This document shows, piece by piece, positions 1 to 12,532 of a stretch of 64,000 nt of DNA. The notes under the pieces are model-generated. The model searched no databases and had not been told where the DNA came from. It saw nothing but the letters and a program-made list of their open reading frames with translations. Source of the DNA: Cercis canadensis. Its lineage: Eukaryota; Streptophyta; Magnoliopsida; Fabales; Fabaceae. How positions within the stretch are numbered: position 1 is the stretch's first letter; every line of letters starts with the position of its first letter. A program made the position numbers and the translations under genes. Where the stretch lies: positions 1,693,542 through 1,757,541 of the forward strand of contig QAOA01006931.1 of assembly GCA_003255065.1 (NCBI GenBank), read 5' to 3'.

Positions 1-2249
1 GGAAACTAGGAATTTTTATACCTTAATACCATAATCTAATCACTATGTAACTTAAATACTACAAAAATTTGTAATAATTCATATCTAGTGTTATAAAAAA
101 ATAGCTTTTAAAAAGTATCGGTAATGTCAACTAACTTTTTAGGTGATTTTGAGTTTAACATGAAAAATAATATATAGAATATTCGCATACGGTGAAAGAA
201 ATATANATACGGTAAAAGAAAAATAAAACTTAAGAATATCCTAACATTTACGTAAATGTTGACACTAATTAATTACAGACTTCATATCTTAATACTTTAA
301 TTATTTAAATGATAAAATTATTATGGAATATTCATTCAATATAACATGTATCCATCTTTAGTCTTACGTTTATTGTATATTATTATACTTTAAGTAATAA
401 TAAGCGTAGTTTATATGTGAGAATTTGTAAGTCAATGGAGCCCTAAAATCAAATCACTTAAGGATATTCTTTCTATAGATTATGACAATCTAATTCTACT
501 TAGATCACTTTTATTAGAAGTCATTACTAATTAATTTTGGTACAATTTTTTTTNCGTCTCAAATATGTTAAATACTTAAAAGTTAAAACATATATTTTAA
601 TTAAAATTAGTTAATAAAAAATTGGAAAAGGGCACATTATCTTATATTTAATGCTTATTAAAAGAAATGGTTATAGAGAATTAGAGATTGAAGATAAACT
701 TTAAAATTCACTAATTATTAGTGTAAATATAAGCATAACAAAAAGTATTTATCATGGGAAAACCTTTAAATTTTCATTTTTTACTTATATGAAGGAAATT
801 TTAAGTGCATACACTGAGAAAATAGCCGTCTCCGTACAGAAAAGAAAAAATAGCTTCTTACTAACAAAAAATCATTTAAATATTTATGATTATTTTATTT
901 AAATTAGTGCTTGTAATTTTTTTTATTAATGATATATTGTTAATGGTAAAAAGAGAATACCACATTCACATGCAAAAATGTCTCCAAAATTAGAAAACTT
1001 AGTTTTAGTTATTACACAATTATTCTCACTTTAGGCAATGAAATAAGTAATATATAGTTCAATAATTAATTTAATATGCAACAATCACCACCAGAGAGAG
1101 TACTACACATATATCATTGCTAACCATGTGAAAATCATACACACAAAGTTTCAGCCCGAAATTATGAGAGTATAGTATCATTTTAATGGTGTAAAGTTTT
1201 GAAAAGTTGAGAAAAAATAATTTTGGATATCCAAAAATTCTTAAAAAAAATTCAGAAGGTAGAATAGGGAGAGTGAAGAAGAATTAGGCAAGTTTCATAA
1301 AAAAAAAACTCCCACTGTGTGGGCTGCACATGTCGTCACTCTCCTAACACACGAGTAGACTTCACTTGAAAATATTATTCATCATCTTCTACCTTTATTT
1401 AGGTATGCAACTGGGTCACCTGACCCAGTTGCGGACTTGGTTCTGCCCTGAACTAGTTATTCAACATTTCTAACTTTTTTCAACACGATTTTCATACAAT
1501 TAAACTCAAATTTTGATGATATATGAAACCCACGTGAATATCTTATCAAAAAATCGCTAAAGTTTGAAATTCAAAGTTAGGTTTATTCTATTTTCATGCA
1601 AAAATCTATCATTAAATCCTACTTGTAAATATGAAGAGTAAGGGAGAAAGTGAGATTTACTCTTTTCAATTTTTTGACTTATTTTTTATACTATTGTTCT
1701 TCACTTATCTTAATCTATTTATTAATGTATATTTTTAATTTTTATCATGCTTAAAATTTTATTTTAAATTGTGAATTTTTATGTATAAATTTGAATATAA
1801 TTCTTTTAGAAAGATTTCATAAATTTGTTTGTGGAAAATATGTAAATGGAGAGGAATATTATACTTTGTGTACTCTCAACTTTAACATAATTTAATTACT
1901 AAAAAAAAAGCTTTAACATAAATTGTTATTTTAAGTGAGGTGCTAACATAATTTTAGTTAAATTAGTGGATCACATTAATATTGTCACACAAGTTGAGAA
2001 ATGACTAACTAAACAGATNTTTTATTTTACCACAGTTTTAAAATAATGAAATAAATGTTTATCTAGCCGGAGATGTATATAGAATGAGAGTTAATTAAGT
2101 AAGGAATCAAGTAGGAAAAAAGTAAGTGCGTGTTGAGAGTAGAATGATCATGTTATGACGCCAAACAGTAGAAGGAGGGCAGTTGGGTGGCATTAAGTAA
2201 AATTACATATATATAATTCAATTTGGTTTTTGGTGCATGTACTTCCCCT
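1..2249. other. AT-rich intergenic DNA, no gene seen
   Basis: No open frame resembling a protein, no RNA gene and no clear transposon ends were seen here. It contains single unresolved bases at 206, 554 and 2019, a perfect short hairpin at 1408-1433, and long A/T runs. The right end is the 3' flank of the CHX gene transcribed leftward. Confidence 0.6.
1408..1433. repeat. Perfect 12-bp inverted repeat (hairpin)
   Basis: GCAACTGGGTCA (1408-1419) is followed after two bases (CC) by its exact reverse complement TGACCCAGTTGC (1422-1433). It is GC-richer than its surroundings. It may be the tip of a foldback element or a relic of one; no matching outer arms were found. Confidence 0.7.
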
Positions 2250-4823
2250 TTAAATTACTAGGGGTTGGTCGGGTAAGATTACCAGGTTGTTTGAGGGCAT
2301 CGGATTAATAATTTTGTGGCCATTATAGTATTGTTGCACGACCAATACCGAGGCCGTAGTGGAGAAGTCAGGAGAGGTGAGGAGGTTGCATAGAGGCCCC
2401 AATTCTGGGCACTCCCACTTGACATCATAGTTATCCAAAAATAGTAGTCTTGCCACTTGGCTCTCTGCCATCCGTCCCACCAAAAACAAATTGCATCTGT
2501 TATACTCCCTAACTACGACTACAATATCTGCATAACTTTTCACCCCTCTCTCTTCAAACTTAACTGCCCTCTTATTTGATATCTTGCGTTTAACCTCATC
2601 TAGGAATTTCTCGTCTGTATCAATGGAAGCTCTGATAATTTCCCCTGCATTTTCAGGGCTTGTCACAAAACGAAGTATGGTTAAAGTGACACCAGGATGC
2701 TCAGCCATCCGCAAACCATAAGCTAGGGCCTCATGATCATCAGGACCCCCAAAGAATAGCACGGTCATTTCCGCAGAAACATTACTTGCAGATACATGGG
2801 TGGTTCCACCAAGGCCACGGTCTACTAAGATCCCCACTGAGCATGGTGCCTTGTCGAGAACACCACGATTTACCAACCTGAATTCACTTCGAGTGCTTTC
2901 CAAACTTCCATCGATTCTCTGGTGCTTATGATATGGAAGAATTATCATTGCTGCCCTTTTCCTTTCCGCACATGCACATATATCCTCATCAATGTCTGCT
3001 ATATGTGAGATTGCCGTCATGGGACGTATAGACACTCGGCTTAGCTGCTCAAAATCCTCGAAAGCAAATACTCTTTGATTGGCATCAGATTGTCGCCCTT
3101 TGTTCCAAAATGGTAGCCCATTCTTTCTCGCTTTGTGGACCATCAATATAGCAGATGGCCTCTCACTCAGCTCCATGAGGTGCAGTGCATATAGACAAAG
3201 CCCTTCTTTCTTTTCAGTGCCGCGTGAAACCTCAATCAGATTAACCATTGAAGGGATGTTCCTTTCACTGTGGAAACAGACCAAAAGCCGAAGCTGAGAA
3301 TTTGGGTCTTTCTTCTCAACGTTTCTATATTTGTAATCACCTTTAACCGATCTTTTGGCCGGTTTATACACTGCCATAACTAAAGGTGTAGTGATGAAGG
3401 TTGTGAAGATAGCCATCAGCACCATAATGGCAAATGTTTGATCATTTAATACCTGCAAAAAATAATTAGACTTACGTGACCCTAAAGGAACTTGTATCGA
3501 TCTGGATCTGGTGTAATTAATAGTTTAATTTTTTACCTTTCTATCCTTGCCAATGTTGAGGACAATGAGTTCCACCAATCCCTTAGTATTCATGAGGAAG
3601 CCGAGAGCCAGAGCTTCTTGAAAAGGTACTCTGCAAAAGAGGGAGACAGCTACAGTGCCAATAATCTTTCCAAAACAAGCTGTAGATATGACCAAAACGA
3701 GAAGCCCCCAGGACTGAAGCCCTCGAATAGTGGCTACATTTGTCTTCAATCCACTAGATACGAAGTATAATGGAAGGAAGAGACCACATACAAGATCCTC
3801 GACTTTTTCAACGAGAGCACCTGGAAATGGGCCTTCCTTTGGGACAAGAACTCCAACCACAAATGCACCAAAGAGGGCATGAATTCCAATAGTATCCGTA
3901 ACAAAACCAGCTGCCAAGACTATAGCTAAGGTGGCACAGATGTACAATTCGTCCACGGGTTCACCATGAGGGCAACGCTGAGCCATCCAATTAAAGATTA
4001 AAGGGAGGATGAATATGCAAGCAATCAAAAAACCGCATCCACATAAGAGAACCCATAGAGAAGCAAGGGGAGAATGTCCAGTGCTAGAAAGGGAAGTCGC
4101 AAGAGCAAGCAGAATCCATGCAGCCACATCATTGACTGCAGCTGCTGACATGGCCATTCGACCAACATCGGTGGTTAAGAGCTTGAGCTCAGCCAAAATA
4201 CGGGCTAAGACAGGGAATGCGGTGATAGAAAGGGCCACTCCCATAAATACAAGGAAGGGAGGTTCATCGACACCCTTTGAAATAGTTTGTCGAAGAGCAT
4301 ATGATGTCCCAATTCCTAAAGCAAATGGAATACTGATCCCTGAAAGGGCAATGCCAAGAGCTTTCTTCCCAGTCCGACCAAGGGATTTTGGATCAAGCTC
4401 AACGCCTACTAGGAACAGAAAGAAAAGTAGACCAAGATTCGCCAAAGTATCCAACACTGTCAGGCTTTTCGAAGGAAATACTGCATTCAAATAGCTTTTG
4501 TTTCGCCCCAGCACTGATGGACCAAGTAATATTCCACCCTACCAAGTACCAATTTAGTCAACCTCCTCTTGGTATGCATCAAAGCCCAAAAATATATGTA
4601 ATAGTGTAGTAAGATAAAGAGAGAAGACACTTACAACAATCTCTGCAATCACGCGAGGTTGCCTTAATGGCTTTAAAAGAAAAGCGAGAACACGCGTGAC
4701 AACAACCACAAGACAGATTTGTAAGATGGCAAGAGGGAGAGCATAATCAATAGGGCTATCTCCCTGAAACACCCCATTAGACGTAGCTTTCATGGGGGAT
4801 GGGCATGTACTATTTGTAACCAT
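2250..4823 (-). CDS. Cation/H+ antiporter, CHX17/CHX18 type
   Basis: Endomembrane or plasma-membrane monovalent cation/proton exchanger of the plant CHX (CPA2) family, thought to act in K+ and pH homeostasis. Three coding exons: 4823-4635, 4538-3537 and 3452-2250, all joined in phase 0, giving 797 aa, the usual CHX length. The first residues ([20 protein letters not shown]) match the CHX17-19 amino terminus. The membrane domain covers about residues 30-430 and includes the [11 protein letters not shown] segment and the [20 protein letters not shown] stretch that is split by intron 2. The soluble carboxy-terminal half carries [22 protein letters not shown] and LFLVGRM, as in family members. 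The carboxy tail after [10 protein letters not shown] is short. A splice acceptor just upstream (exon border at 4871, 48 bp before the ATG) suggests a 5' UTR intron. Subfamily call is by recalled similarity; the exact orthologue (CHX16, 17 or 18) is not decided. Confidence 0.95.
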
Positions 4824-4871
4824 ATTTGCGAAAACAATATAGAAACTTCTATATAATCCTCAATAGCTTTC

Positions 4872-6607
4872 CTGCAACATAAGATGATCATGCCAGTGAC
4901 ACAAAGTACATCATTCAAGCAGCAATAAACTATAGAAGACCCAACAGTTTGATAGATATATTTAAGATGAATTTCTCTTTCAATAATTAGTGTTTAAATT
5001 TATTCACAGCTTTAGTGAATACCAATATGGTTTATTGGTATTGTTCCTCGGATATAAAATATCTCCAGGGTAATCCTACGTTTTTCAATGTCTTAATTTA
5101 TATCATCGTAGCTTAATGCAAATCATAGTAGGACAAGGAAGTCACCTTTTTATTTTCTCTTTTTTTTACTAAACGACTTGAGTTAATTTTTTTTCAAGTG
5201 CGACTTGATTTAAATTAGTGGTAGCATAATACAAATGATAGTAGGAAAAGGAAGACAACTTTTATTTACTTCTTTTGCTTGACGGAAAAGAAAGACTTCC
5301 CTATTATATAACCTTTCAACAAAGTAAAATTTTAGGATTACGATGATCAGCAATAAAATATAATCATAATACAAAACGTGCAAACACTCATGCAGGACGC
5401 AGTAATTGAGTTAAATTATAGAAAAGAGAAAAATGGTGGCATATGAAACGTCAGTTTCTTATCAGAATTCTAGGACAAAGAGTTGTAACTTGTAAGCGAA
5501 ATCAAATCGAGTTTGTACATACATAAACAAGTAGGATTAGTATTTTTATTTGAGACCACCAATGAACTTCCCTCTTCCTGATGCATATATATGTCCAACA
5601 CTTTTGATTTGACTATGTCGTGGAAATGGTGCCTTTTTTTTTTTTTTAAGGTTTTTTTTTTTTTTTCAGGGTAGCTGCTCTCCCTTTTTCACCGTAAAGT
5701 CTCTGGTAGAATTACCCATTTATGCTAGTATTATTATGAAAATTTGAGTTACTTATTTAAAAATTGAAATAACTTTGACCTGATTAAATTAAATTTATTA
5801 ATTATTTAACTTTGACCTCAATTTTTTAAAGGGGTACTTTAGCAAACCCTTAAGAAAAAAAGAAAGCAAGGGCCTACTGTTCAAATGAGAAAATACGTTC
5901 ATATTATCCAATTACGTGCTTATAATTTGGGCCTGTCGTTTAATAGACGATAATATTCCCTAATACCCAACAAATTTACATCTTGTACGAGTGGTGCGCT
6001 AGTGATTATTTACACTCTGGTACAGAAGATAAGATTCAGAGGCTTTAACGAGTTGGTTCCTTGAAAATCGCTCTCAGCAATTAGTATGTCTCGTTAATAC
6101 TAGTACGTGATATCAAAATTTCCGTTTACCAAAATGAAATATAAATCCTAGTTTCAGGATAAATCATATTAATTTCCAATTTCCCGGAAACGGAAATAAT
6201 TCGAAATAAAACTAAAGGAAAGAAAGACATGCTGATAGTACAACTTGTTTGGTTGCGAAGAAGATTTACGATTCAACATTTTCGTTTTTCCTTTCCAGTA
6301 GACAAGCAATCAGATAGAGGAGTGTAGAGTGTGCACCTGTTTTCTTCTTCAATATCTGATCTAGTTGTGGTCCAGCTTATCACCCTGATTTTCTAATTGA
6401 AGGCAACGTAAATGAGAATTCCCGTATGATTGTCTTGAAATCTTTTGGAGCAGATCGGAGAACGAAAATGAAAGAACTTGAGCCCCGACAAATCCCAGCG
6501 ATTCGGAAGCAAACTCCTTACCTTACTCGAGTTCGCGACTCATTGGTGAAGACTACTGACTGACGAGGGATAGTACCTACTATTTTTAGAAGCACAAAAC
6601 TTAAAAT
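4872..6607. other. Upstream region of the CHX gene; no other gene
   Basis: Probable promoter and 5' UTR intron of the leftward CHX gene, since a tract ending in TTGCAG precedes the exon border at 4871 on the minus strand. Otherwise AT-rich, with T-runs near 5633-5667. A possible upstream leader exon near 6340-6400 (minus strand, ending in ACAG before GTGCAC) is plausible but unproven. Confidence 0.4.
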
Positions 6608-7008
6608 AAAAGTTTACCAATAAAAATTTGACATATGTACTCTCCAACTCATATAGTCCAGTACTATCTTTATTTCCTTTATCTTTTTTTCTCATCCTCT
6701 TATTTTTCCTTGACAAGTTTTATGCAATCAATGACATTAGCTAGGTTTGGGTCGTTGATAAATCTTTCTTTCCACAAATTTCTTGATGGATATTGTTCCC
6801 ACGTTTGNTAAAAGCTTACCAATAAAAATTTGACATATGTACTCTCCAACTCATATAGTCCAGTACTATCTTTATTTCCTTTATCTTTTTTTCTCATCCT
6901 GTTATTTTTCCTTGACAAGTTTTATGCAATCAATGACATTAGCTAGGTTTGGGTCGTTGATAAATCTTTCTTTCCACAAATTTCTTGATGGATATTGTTC
7001 CCACGTTT
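6608..7008. repeat. 200-bp direct duplication around a single N
   Basis: Copy 1 (6608-6807) and copy 2 (6809-7008) differ at only a couple of bases (for example CATCCTCTTA against CATCCTGTTA) and are separated by one N at 6808. This is most simply two overlapping contig ends joined without merging. It contains no recognised gene. Confidence 0.8.
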
Positions 7009-7362
7009 GCAAAGCTTAATACTACCAATGAATGTTAGCCTGAGTAAAAAGGGTTCTAATCGCTTAAATAAATAGTCTCAAGTTTGAACTTTTGTAAATA
7101 CAACAAACTTTTTTAGAATAGATTTCTGTTTTAACATCCAACAATACTTCGTATGATTACAAAATTTAGAGATACTTTGGAAACCACAAAAAAAGCTTAA
7201 TAATACTATTATTGATTGTCACCTCACGTCTATTAGCCTTGGCGCCTCAAATTCTTAATAATACACTAAAAGATTAACAAGAAAATTAAAGAAGAGAAAA
7301 AGGAAAAATCACGAGGTCCACCACCACAAATGCAAAATATTAAGATTTGCCTGATTTGTAAG

Positions 7363-8443
7363 GCCCGTTTGGATAAGCTGACTTATGGCTTATTTGGCTT
7401 CTCTATTATAATAAACACTTATATAGACTAAAAGAAGTGTTTGGATTTATTTTTAATAAGTGTTTATTTTCCTCAAATAAGCTGTTTTGGGCTTATTTTC
7501 ATAAGCCAAATTTTGAAAGTTATGAAAATAAGCTAATGCGAAAGCTCATTTGAGCTTAACCAATCATGGGTTTATAATAATTTGTGACAAAATTGGTCCT
7601 GATGAAATTAGAAAATTTCACCACACATAACTCGTTTTTTAGAGAAAAACGTTTCTTCTTCGCCTTTTCTTCTTCCTCGCTTCTCCTCTACCATCTACAC
7701 ACGATGTTAGGTTTCCTCTATCATCTTTACCATCGTCAACATTGCCTTTCGCTGTGTTGTTCATTATTTTTACTTTTATGATGTTCAATCTTCTAATCGT
7801 ATCTCACCCCATGATTCTCATTAATTGCATTTGAAAGATTTGAAATAGAGAACTGATGACTGCATTATTTTGTTGGGTTTCACTATTTATTATGGGTTTT
7901 ACAATTTGAACCATTTAAGCATAGAAGCTAAAACTACAAAATTGCTGTCATCCCCGTCTCCAAGGCATTTTGGAGTCAGGAACGAGTTCCAAATTGCTAA
8001 AACACACCAAATAGCAAAGTAGATAACTTTTTACTTTGAACAGTGTCATTTTTAATGAAATATAAGCCCCAAAATTGTGCTTCTCCTCCTTCTATTTCAA
8101 ACACCCGGCCTAAAATCTCCCACTTTCTATCAAAGAATTGTGGCACCCAAATATTGCAGAAGCTTTGGCTGGTGTGGTACTAGCATTATAACATTGTATT
8201 TCTTCAAAAATTTGTTGAATGAGTTTGTATAAAAGAAGTGTTTGGTTCTTTTAGTAATTTACATTGTTAAAAGTACTTGTGTAGTTACTCATCTAAATAT
8301 TTAAATTTAATATAAAAGCACTTTTCAAATTGAGTATCCAAACACAAATTAGCTTATTTTTAAGCTACTTATTGCATTAGAACTTATACAACAAGCCATT
8401 TTTATATAAGTCTTTTATTAAGCTATTTACCCAAATGGATCTA
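7363..8443. mobile_element. Candidate non-autonomous TIR element (about 1.1 kb)
   Basis: The left end GCCCGTTTGGATAAGCT and the reverse complement of the right end (GATCCATTTGGGTAAATAGCT) are similar, and this kind of 'CCGTTTGGATAAGC' end is common in plant non-autonomous DNA transposons. The interior has more inverted AAGTGTTT/AATAAGC-type pieces and a pyrimidine-rich stretch at 7640-7780, but no transposase. Exact ends and target duplication are uncertain. Confidence 0.45.
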
Positions 8444-9837
8444 AATGTAATCTCTTTCTACTTTAACTTTTTCAGTATTTTTGGCTATAATTTTATATTC
8501 AAACAAAAACTTAATAAAAATAGCCTCAGTGTCACAGGTGGTTTGGTCCTTCCTACTCTGACTTATTTCCCCAGTTTTAAATTTTAAATTGATGGAGCTG
8601 GTGTTATTTATAACATTTTTATATTTTTGAGTTTGTTTTTATTAGATTTAAAATTTTAAGTTAAAGATACAAATTGAAAGTTAAGACTTTAACCTCAAAA
8701 AATATTAAATTTAAATGTGTTGTGTGTACTTATATAATTTATACTAATTTCTTTCAAGTAGCTTAAAAAAAGGAAAAAAAAAAACGTTTTGATATGGCCA
8801 CCTAATATTTTGTAAATCAAATGACAAAAAAAAAATACTTATTTATTGGTGTCATTAATAAAAAAAAGTAAATAGTAATAATTTTTTTTGTTTCTTACGA
8901 GATGATTTTCATATTTTTTTGTGTGAGACTAATTTTCACTCATATTTTGGTATGCCCTAATTATTAGTGCTTTTAACAAATTTTAAACTCTTAACATTAT
9001 TTCAAGATTCGCCTCACATGAAGCTTAATTTACCAACTAAATCACACCTAATGATGTTGTGCATATGTATCTTAGCCACTAGTTAAGAAAAGCATATATA
9101 TTCATATAAAAAAAAAAGAAAAAAAAAAGCATAAGAAATCATTTAATGTGAAGTAAGACTACTGTAGGTTTTAGCATAACTTTCAATTTTAATCCGTACA
9201 CTCACATAAAAAAAAAAAATTACACACGGTAATGTAAAAGTATTAAATTTTAACTATGTATTTTTAACGGTTAAGATTAATTATCTTTAGTATCAACGAT
9301 TGTAATATTATCACGTTAAAGAGGTATTACGTATCTCCTTAACATGGTAGAATCCTCTTAACTGAAAATTAAAAAATTTAATCAAAATTTATTTATTTTT
9401 AAACAATCAATATATCTTTGGATTTTAAAATTCAAATGTTAATAAGTGATAAATAATACTAACAATCCGTCTTCTAAAGTAAAATATTCACGTATCTGCA
9501 AAGAATAATCATAGATGGACTACAGCAAGAGTTATCCATACTCCATAGCACATTTTTATTCACCAAGAATATAATATAAAAGAAAATTAATATGATAATC
9601 TGTCTCCAATCCTTCGCACTGGGATTGGGATGTTATTTCTTAAAAGAATATTAGCCCTATGATCTTATGTTACAAACTTACAAACTTATGTAGTGACTTT
9701 ATTTTGAATTTGTATACAAAAGGGATTAGATGTGACCCCCGAAACTTAAAAGTTACACCAATTCAAAAGTCACTAATATAATTTGAAACCAACGTATGAA
9801 AGCGTTTGAGTGGTCCTCGTCTCAATTGGAAAATTGA
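8444..9837. other. AT-rich intergenic DNA, nothing recognised
   Basis: Many A and T runs and stop codons in all frames. No protein similarity, RNA gene or clear repeat ends were seen. Confidence 0.5.
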
Positions 9838-10437
9838 CATTAAGAGGTGTTTAGTAGACATATTCTTTTTTTCTTTTTTGGGAATATGTTTTTTTGTGAA
9901 TGATGATTCCCGTGAATATTACAAATGTGTTTATTTAGTTTTAAACATTTATGGAAATATTAGACAATGTTTATTGAGAATTTTTTAATCCCACCTTTGT
10001 TTTAATACAACTTTCTTGAGAATTTTAACATTTTTTTCAAAAATACTCCTATCTATTTTAAGTCAAAGAAAATAATTCAATTATTTTTTATAATTAATAA
10101 ATATTTATTTAAAATTAAGAATAAGTAAAAAGTAGCATTAAAAACTAGCAAAAATAAAATACATAGTAAAGTATAAACAAAAATAAAATAATTTTAACAT
10201 TATTACGATTATGTCATTAATAGATAGTATATTTAATTTTTATGTCTAAAAGTTTCTCATGAGATAGGAATTTAGGATTCTTATCACCCTATAGAAAAAT
10301 TTTAGTGAAAAACTTATTTCAAAATTATTTTTGGAAATCTTATTTTTTTAAAATCTTATATCAATGAGAATATTAATTTTTTAATTTGAGATTTTTAAAA
10401 AATTAAAAAAAAATCTATCTACCAAATGTTGCTTGAG
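9838..10437. mobile_element. Possible MITE-like element (about 600 bp)
   Basis: The left end near 9846 (GTGTTTAGTAGACATA) resembles the reverse complement of the right end near 10430 (ACATTTGGTAGATAGA), a pattern seen in hAT-like MITEs. The inside is almost pure A/T without coding capacity. No convincing target-site duplication was found, so this is tentative. Confidence 0.3.
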
Positions 10438-11276
10438 AAAAGGTGATGAGCCTGCCGAATTGTGGCCTCTCCCAGCTGGGCCTCATCTAGCTTTCTCTGT
10501 TTTCAGTGTTCCTTCCTCCAAATCCTAGTAATTTTCAGTGTTTTCAGAACAAAAAAGAGAGTAATTTCCTGATCTTGGATAAATGATAAATTTAATTTGT
10601 TTTTAAAAGACAACATTGATGTTGCTTCTTATATTCAATTTCAATAAAAGAAAATCCATTCCTAAAAAATATACATAAGGGAAAAAATGAGGTTTGCCTA
10701 CCAATATCATATTTGATATTCCCCTGTAAATGCTAAATGCGAAATGGACAAGTTTACAATACCAATCTTCTGTAATGGACACCGGTGCAAATTCTTTTTA
10801 TGGAACGTTAGATTTCATTCAATGGTCCAAATTGTGTTTAGTGTTACCTGAAAAATCAATTTTAAAAAATACAGCAATATGACCCAGTATTTTTTTTATA
10901 AAATTATGCATTTACCCCAAATTTTTTAAAAAATATAACACCTCTCTCTTCCCCATCTGCCCTTCCCTCTCTCTGCAACTCCCATCAATCTCTTCTTCTT
11001 CTCAAGATGTGCACGATATGCACTTTGAATTTTTATGGCAGCTAATGCCCATTGTCTTGCTTCCTTAAGTTAATGCCCCTTGTGGTCCTTGACTCACTGA
11101 ACCCTCGGAGTTGCTCTTATTCCTTAAAACCCTACCGGGGGTCAATTCATCGAACACCACTACTGAATCAGAACAATAAGGCAAGTCATTTGACGTACAA
11201 TTCAAACCCACATTCCCTGAAGTTGGGTACTGTTAATCAAGTACAACAAAGAGCAAAAGAACTACTAAAAAGAGAC

Positions 11277-11478
11277 TCACACAAAGGGAGAAGGCTCAAC
11301 AAAGAGAGCAATTCGACGATGCTTCGAATTGTTCTTAGAATCAAGCAAAGTAGAGGGTGGTCCATCATCCTCCTCCTCGTGTAAATTAACCTCAGCAATG
11401 ATCATATTGCAACCAAATTTTTTCTACTTTTCACACTGTTTGACTTCTGAAAAGAGCGCAATCGTGCTCCCCTACAAA
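11277..11478 (-). pseudogene. Fragment of sulfoquinovosyltransferase SQD2
   Basis: SQD2 adds sulfoquinose to diacylglycerol to make the plastid sulfolipid SQDG. Read on the minus strand, 11405-11277 encodes MIIAEVNLHEEEDDGPPSTL and then LLDSKNNSKHRRIALFVEPS, ending PFV and stop. The stretch NNSKxRRIALFVEPSPF is the start of the mature SQD2 glycosyltransferase domain. Just upstream, in another frame, about 11478-11440 reads DCALFRSQTV then stop, like the SQD2 transit-peptide region (DCFAL). So the piece spans the end of the transit peptide and the start of the enzyme, is frameshifted, and lacks nearly the whole catalytic domain. It lies within a Pack-MULE-like element next to an eL36 fragment. 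It is not a functional gene. Confidence 0.75.
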
Positions 11479-11575
11479 AAAGGTTGAATAAACCTTGATG
11501 AGTGTGTGGTCTACTGTGATTCGATTGAGGACCCCAATGCCCATCAGATTTTGTTTTTTTTATGCATTTTATTAC

Positions 11576-11827
11576 TCAATCTCTCTTCTTCTTGGCCCTC
11601 TTGTGAGAACCCAACTTTCTCTTGGCAACTTTAAGTGCCTTCTTGTCTTTTCCTACCTTCAAAAGCTCCGTGATCCTCTTCTCACAGATCAAGCTCCTCA
11701 CAAAGTGTACCCGCTTACTTGTTTTCCCTTTGTGATCAAAGGGCCATGGAGCCAATTCCTTCTTGGTCACAATATGACCCTTGTTCAATCTCACAAACAA
11801 ACCTGTACTTGGCTGTTTAGGTAGCAT
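11576..11827 (-). pseudogene. Truncated ribosomal protein eL36 (RPL36) copy
   Basis: The minus-strand frame encodes 83 residues that match cytosolic large-subunit protein eL36 from the amino terminus: [34 protein letters not shown] and [20 protein letters not shown] are recognisable. Seven residues normally present between LIRE and EKR (the VAGFAPY segment) are missing, removed exactly between two GAG codons. The frame stops after AKKKRD, before the conserved carboxy-terminal basic tail. The second residue is L where A is usual. No intron interrupts it, so the source may have been a transcript or a compact exon. It lies 98 bp upstream of the SQD2 fragment in the same orientation, inside the Pack-MULE-like element. 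Confidence 0.85.
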
Positions 11828-12154
11828 TAGAGAGAAATGGAGGAGAGAGAGAGGGATTTATAGAGAGAGAAGTGGAGTACTTCATGATCGGGGGAATTTG
11901 ACGGAGATTTTGATGCAGGCCAAATTTCTTAATTGATAGAAGTTTGTGGTTACTTTTACAATTTTGTGAAATTGTTTATACAAAGTAAACAAATTTTAGG
12001 TGTAGGTAAGAAGGCTTACGTGGCTCAATCTCAACCTTTTATCACCATTTGTACCGGTGCCCATTTTGTGGCATTGGTATTGTAGACTCAGCCTTTTGGC
12101 AATGCCACACCCTAGTGTGACGTAGGCTGGGGAGGGGTGAGGTAACTAAATGCG

Positions 12155-12532
12155 CGACGGGTGATCCAATAACTTGTCATGAACCTTGACCTTTGTTCGG
12201 CCATGGAGATAGAGATCAGGGACTCTCTGAGTCTGTTGTGAGGGGAACAAGTACAAGTAGAACTGAACAGTGAACAGTGAACAGTGAACAGTGCAATAAA
12301 GAAATATTAATAAACACTTGGATTGATCAATGATTCAGCATGCCATGGGCTGACTGGACTGGAGTTGTGAAATTACATTCACCCAAATTACATTTACACC
12401 CAACCCACCCACACATACGTGATCAGAAAAAAAGAAAAGAAAATGAATACGAGTAAGTGCATGAGAGAGAGAAAGCAAAAAAATGAAGCATATTAGAAAG
12501 TGTAGAGAGAGAATCTGATCAAAGAGTGAGAG
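12155..12532 (+). promoter_or_regulatory. Upstream and leader region of coiled-coil gene
   Basis: Intergenic stretch before the ATG at 12533. It contains four tandem copies of TGAACAG (12264-12291) and a purine-rich GAGAGA leader at 12464-12532. No confident TATA box was assigned. Confidence 0.35.
12264..12291. repeat. Heptamer tandem repeat (TGAACAG x4)
   Basis: Four perfect copies of the 7-bp unit TGAACAG, about 240 bp upstream of the start codon of the coiled-coil gene. A simple-sequence locus, probably length-variable. Confidence 0.9.

Larger units (their letters stand above)
10733..12154. mobile_element. Pack-MULE-like element carrying gene fragments
   Basis: Inverted terminal regions: left about 10745-10830 (TTTACAATACCAAT, then ATGGACACCGGTGCAAAT) and right about 12020-12110, whose reverse complement reads TCTACAATACCAAT, then ATGGGCACCGGTACAAAT at the same spacing. 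A 9-bp direct repeat CTAAATGCG lies at 10733-10741 and 12146-12154, the size expected for a MULE target duplication. On the right, though, it sits about 45 bp outside the recognisable inverted repeat. Between the ends are minus-strand fragments of two unrelated nuclear genes (eL36 and SQD2) and no transposase. Together these fit a Pack-MULE. The exact termini are inferred. Confidence 0.65.

Noticed and set aside
11052..11384. 110-aa plus-strand frame
   Set aside because: It is antisense to the SQD2 fragment; the minus-strand match explains the sequence.
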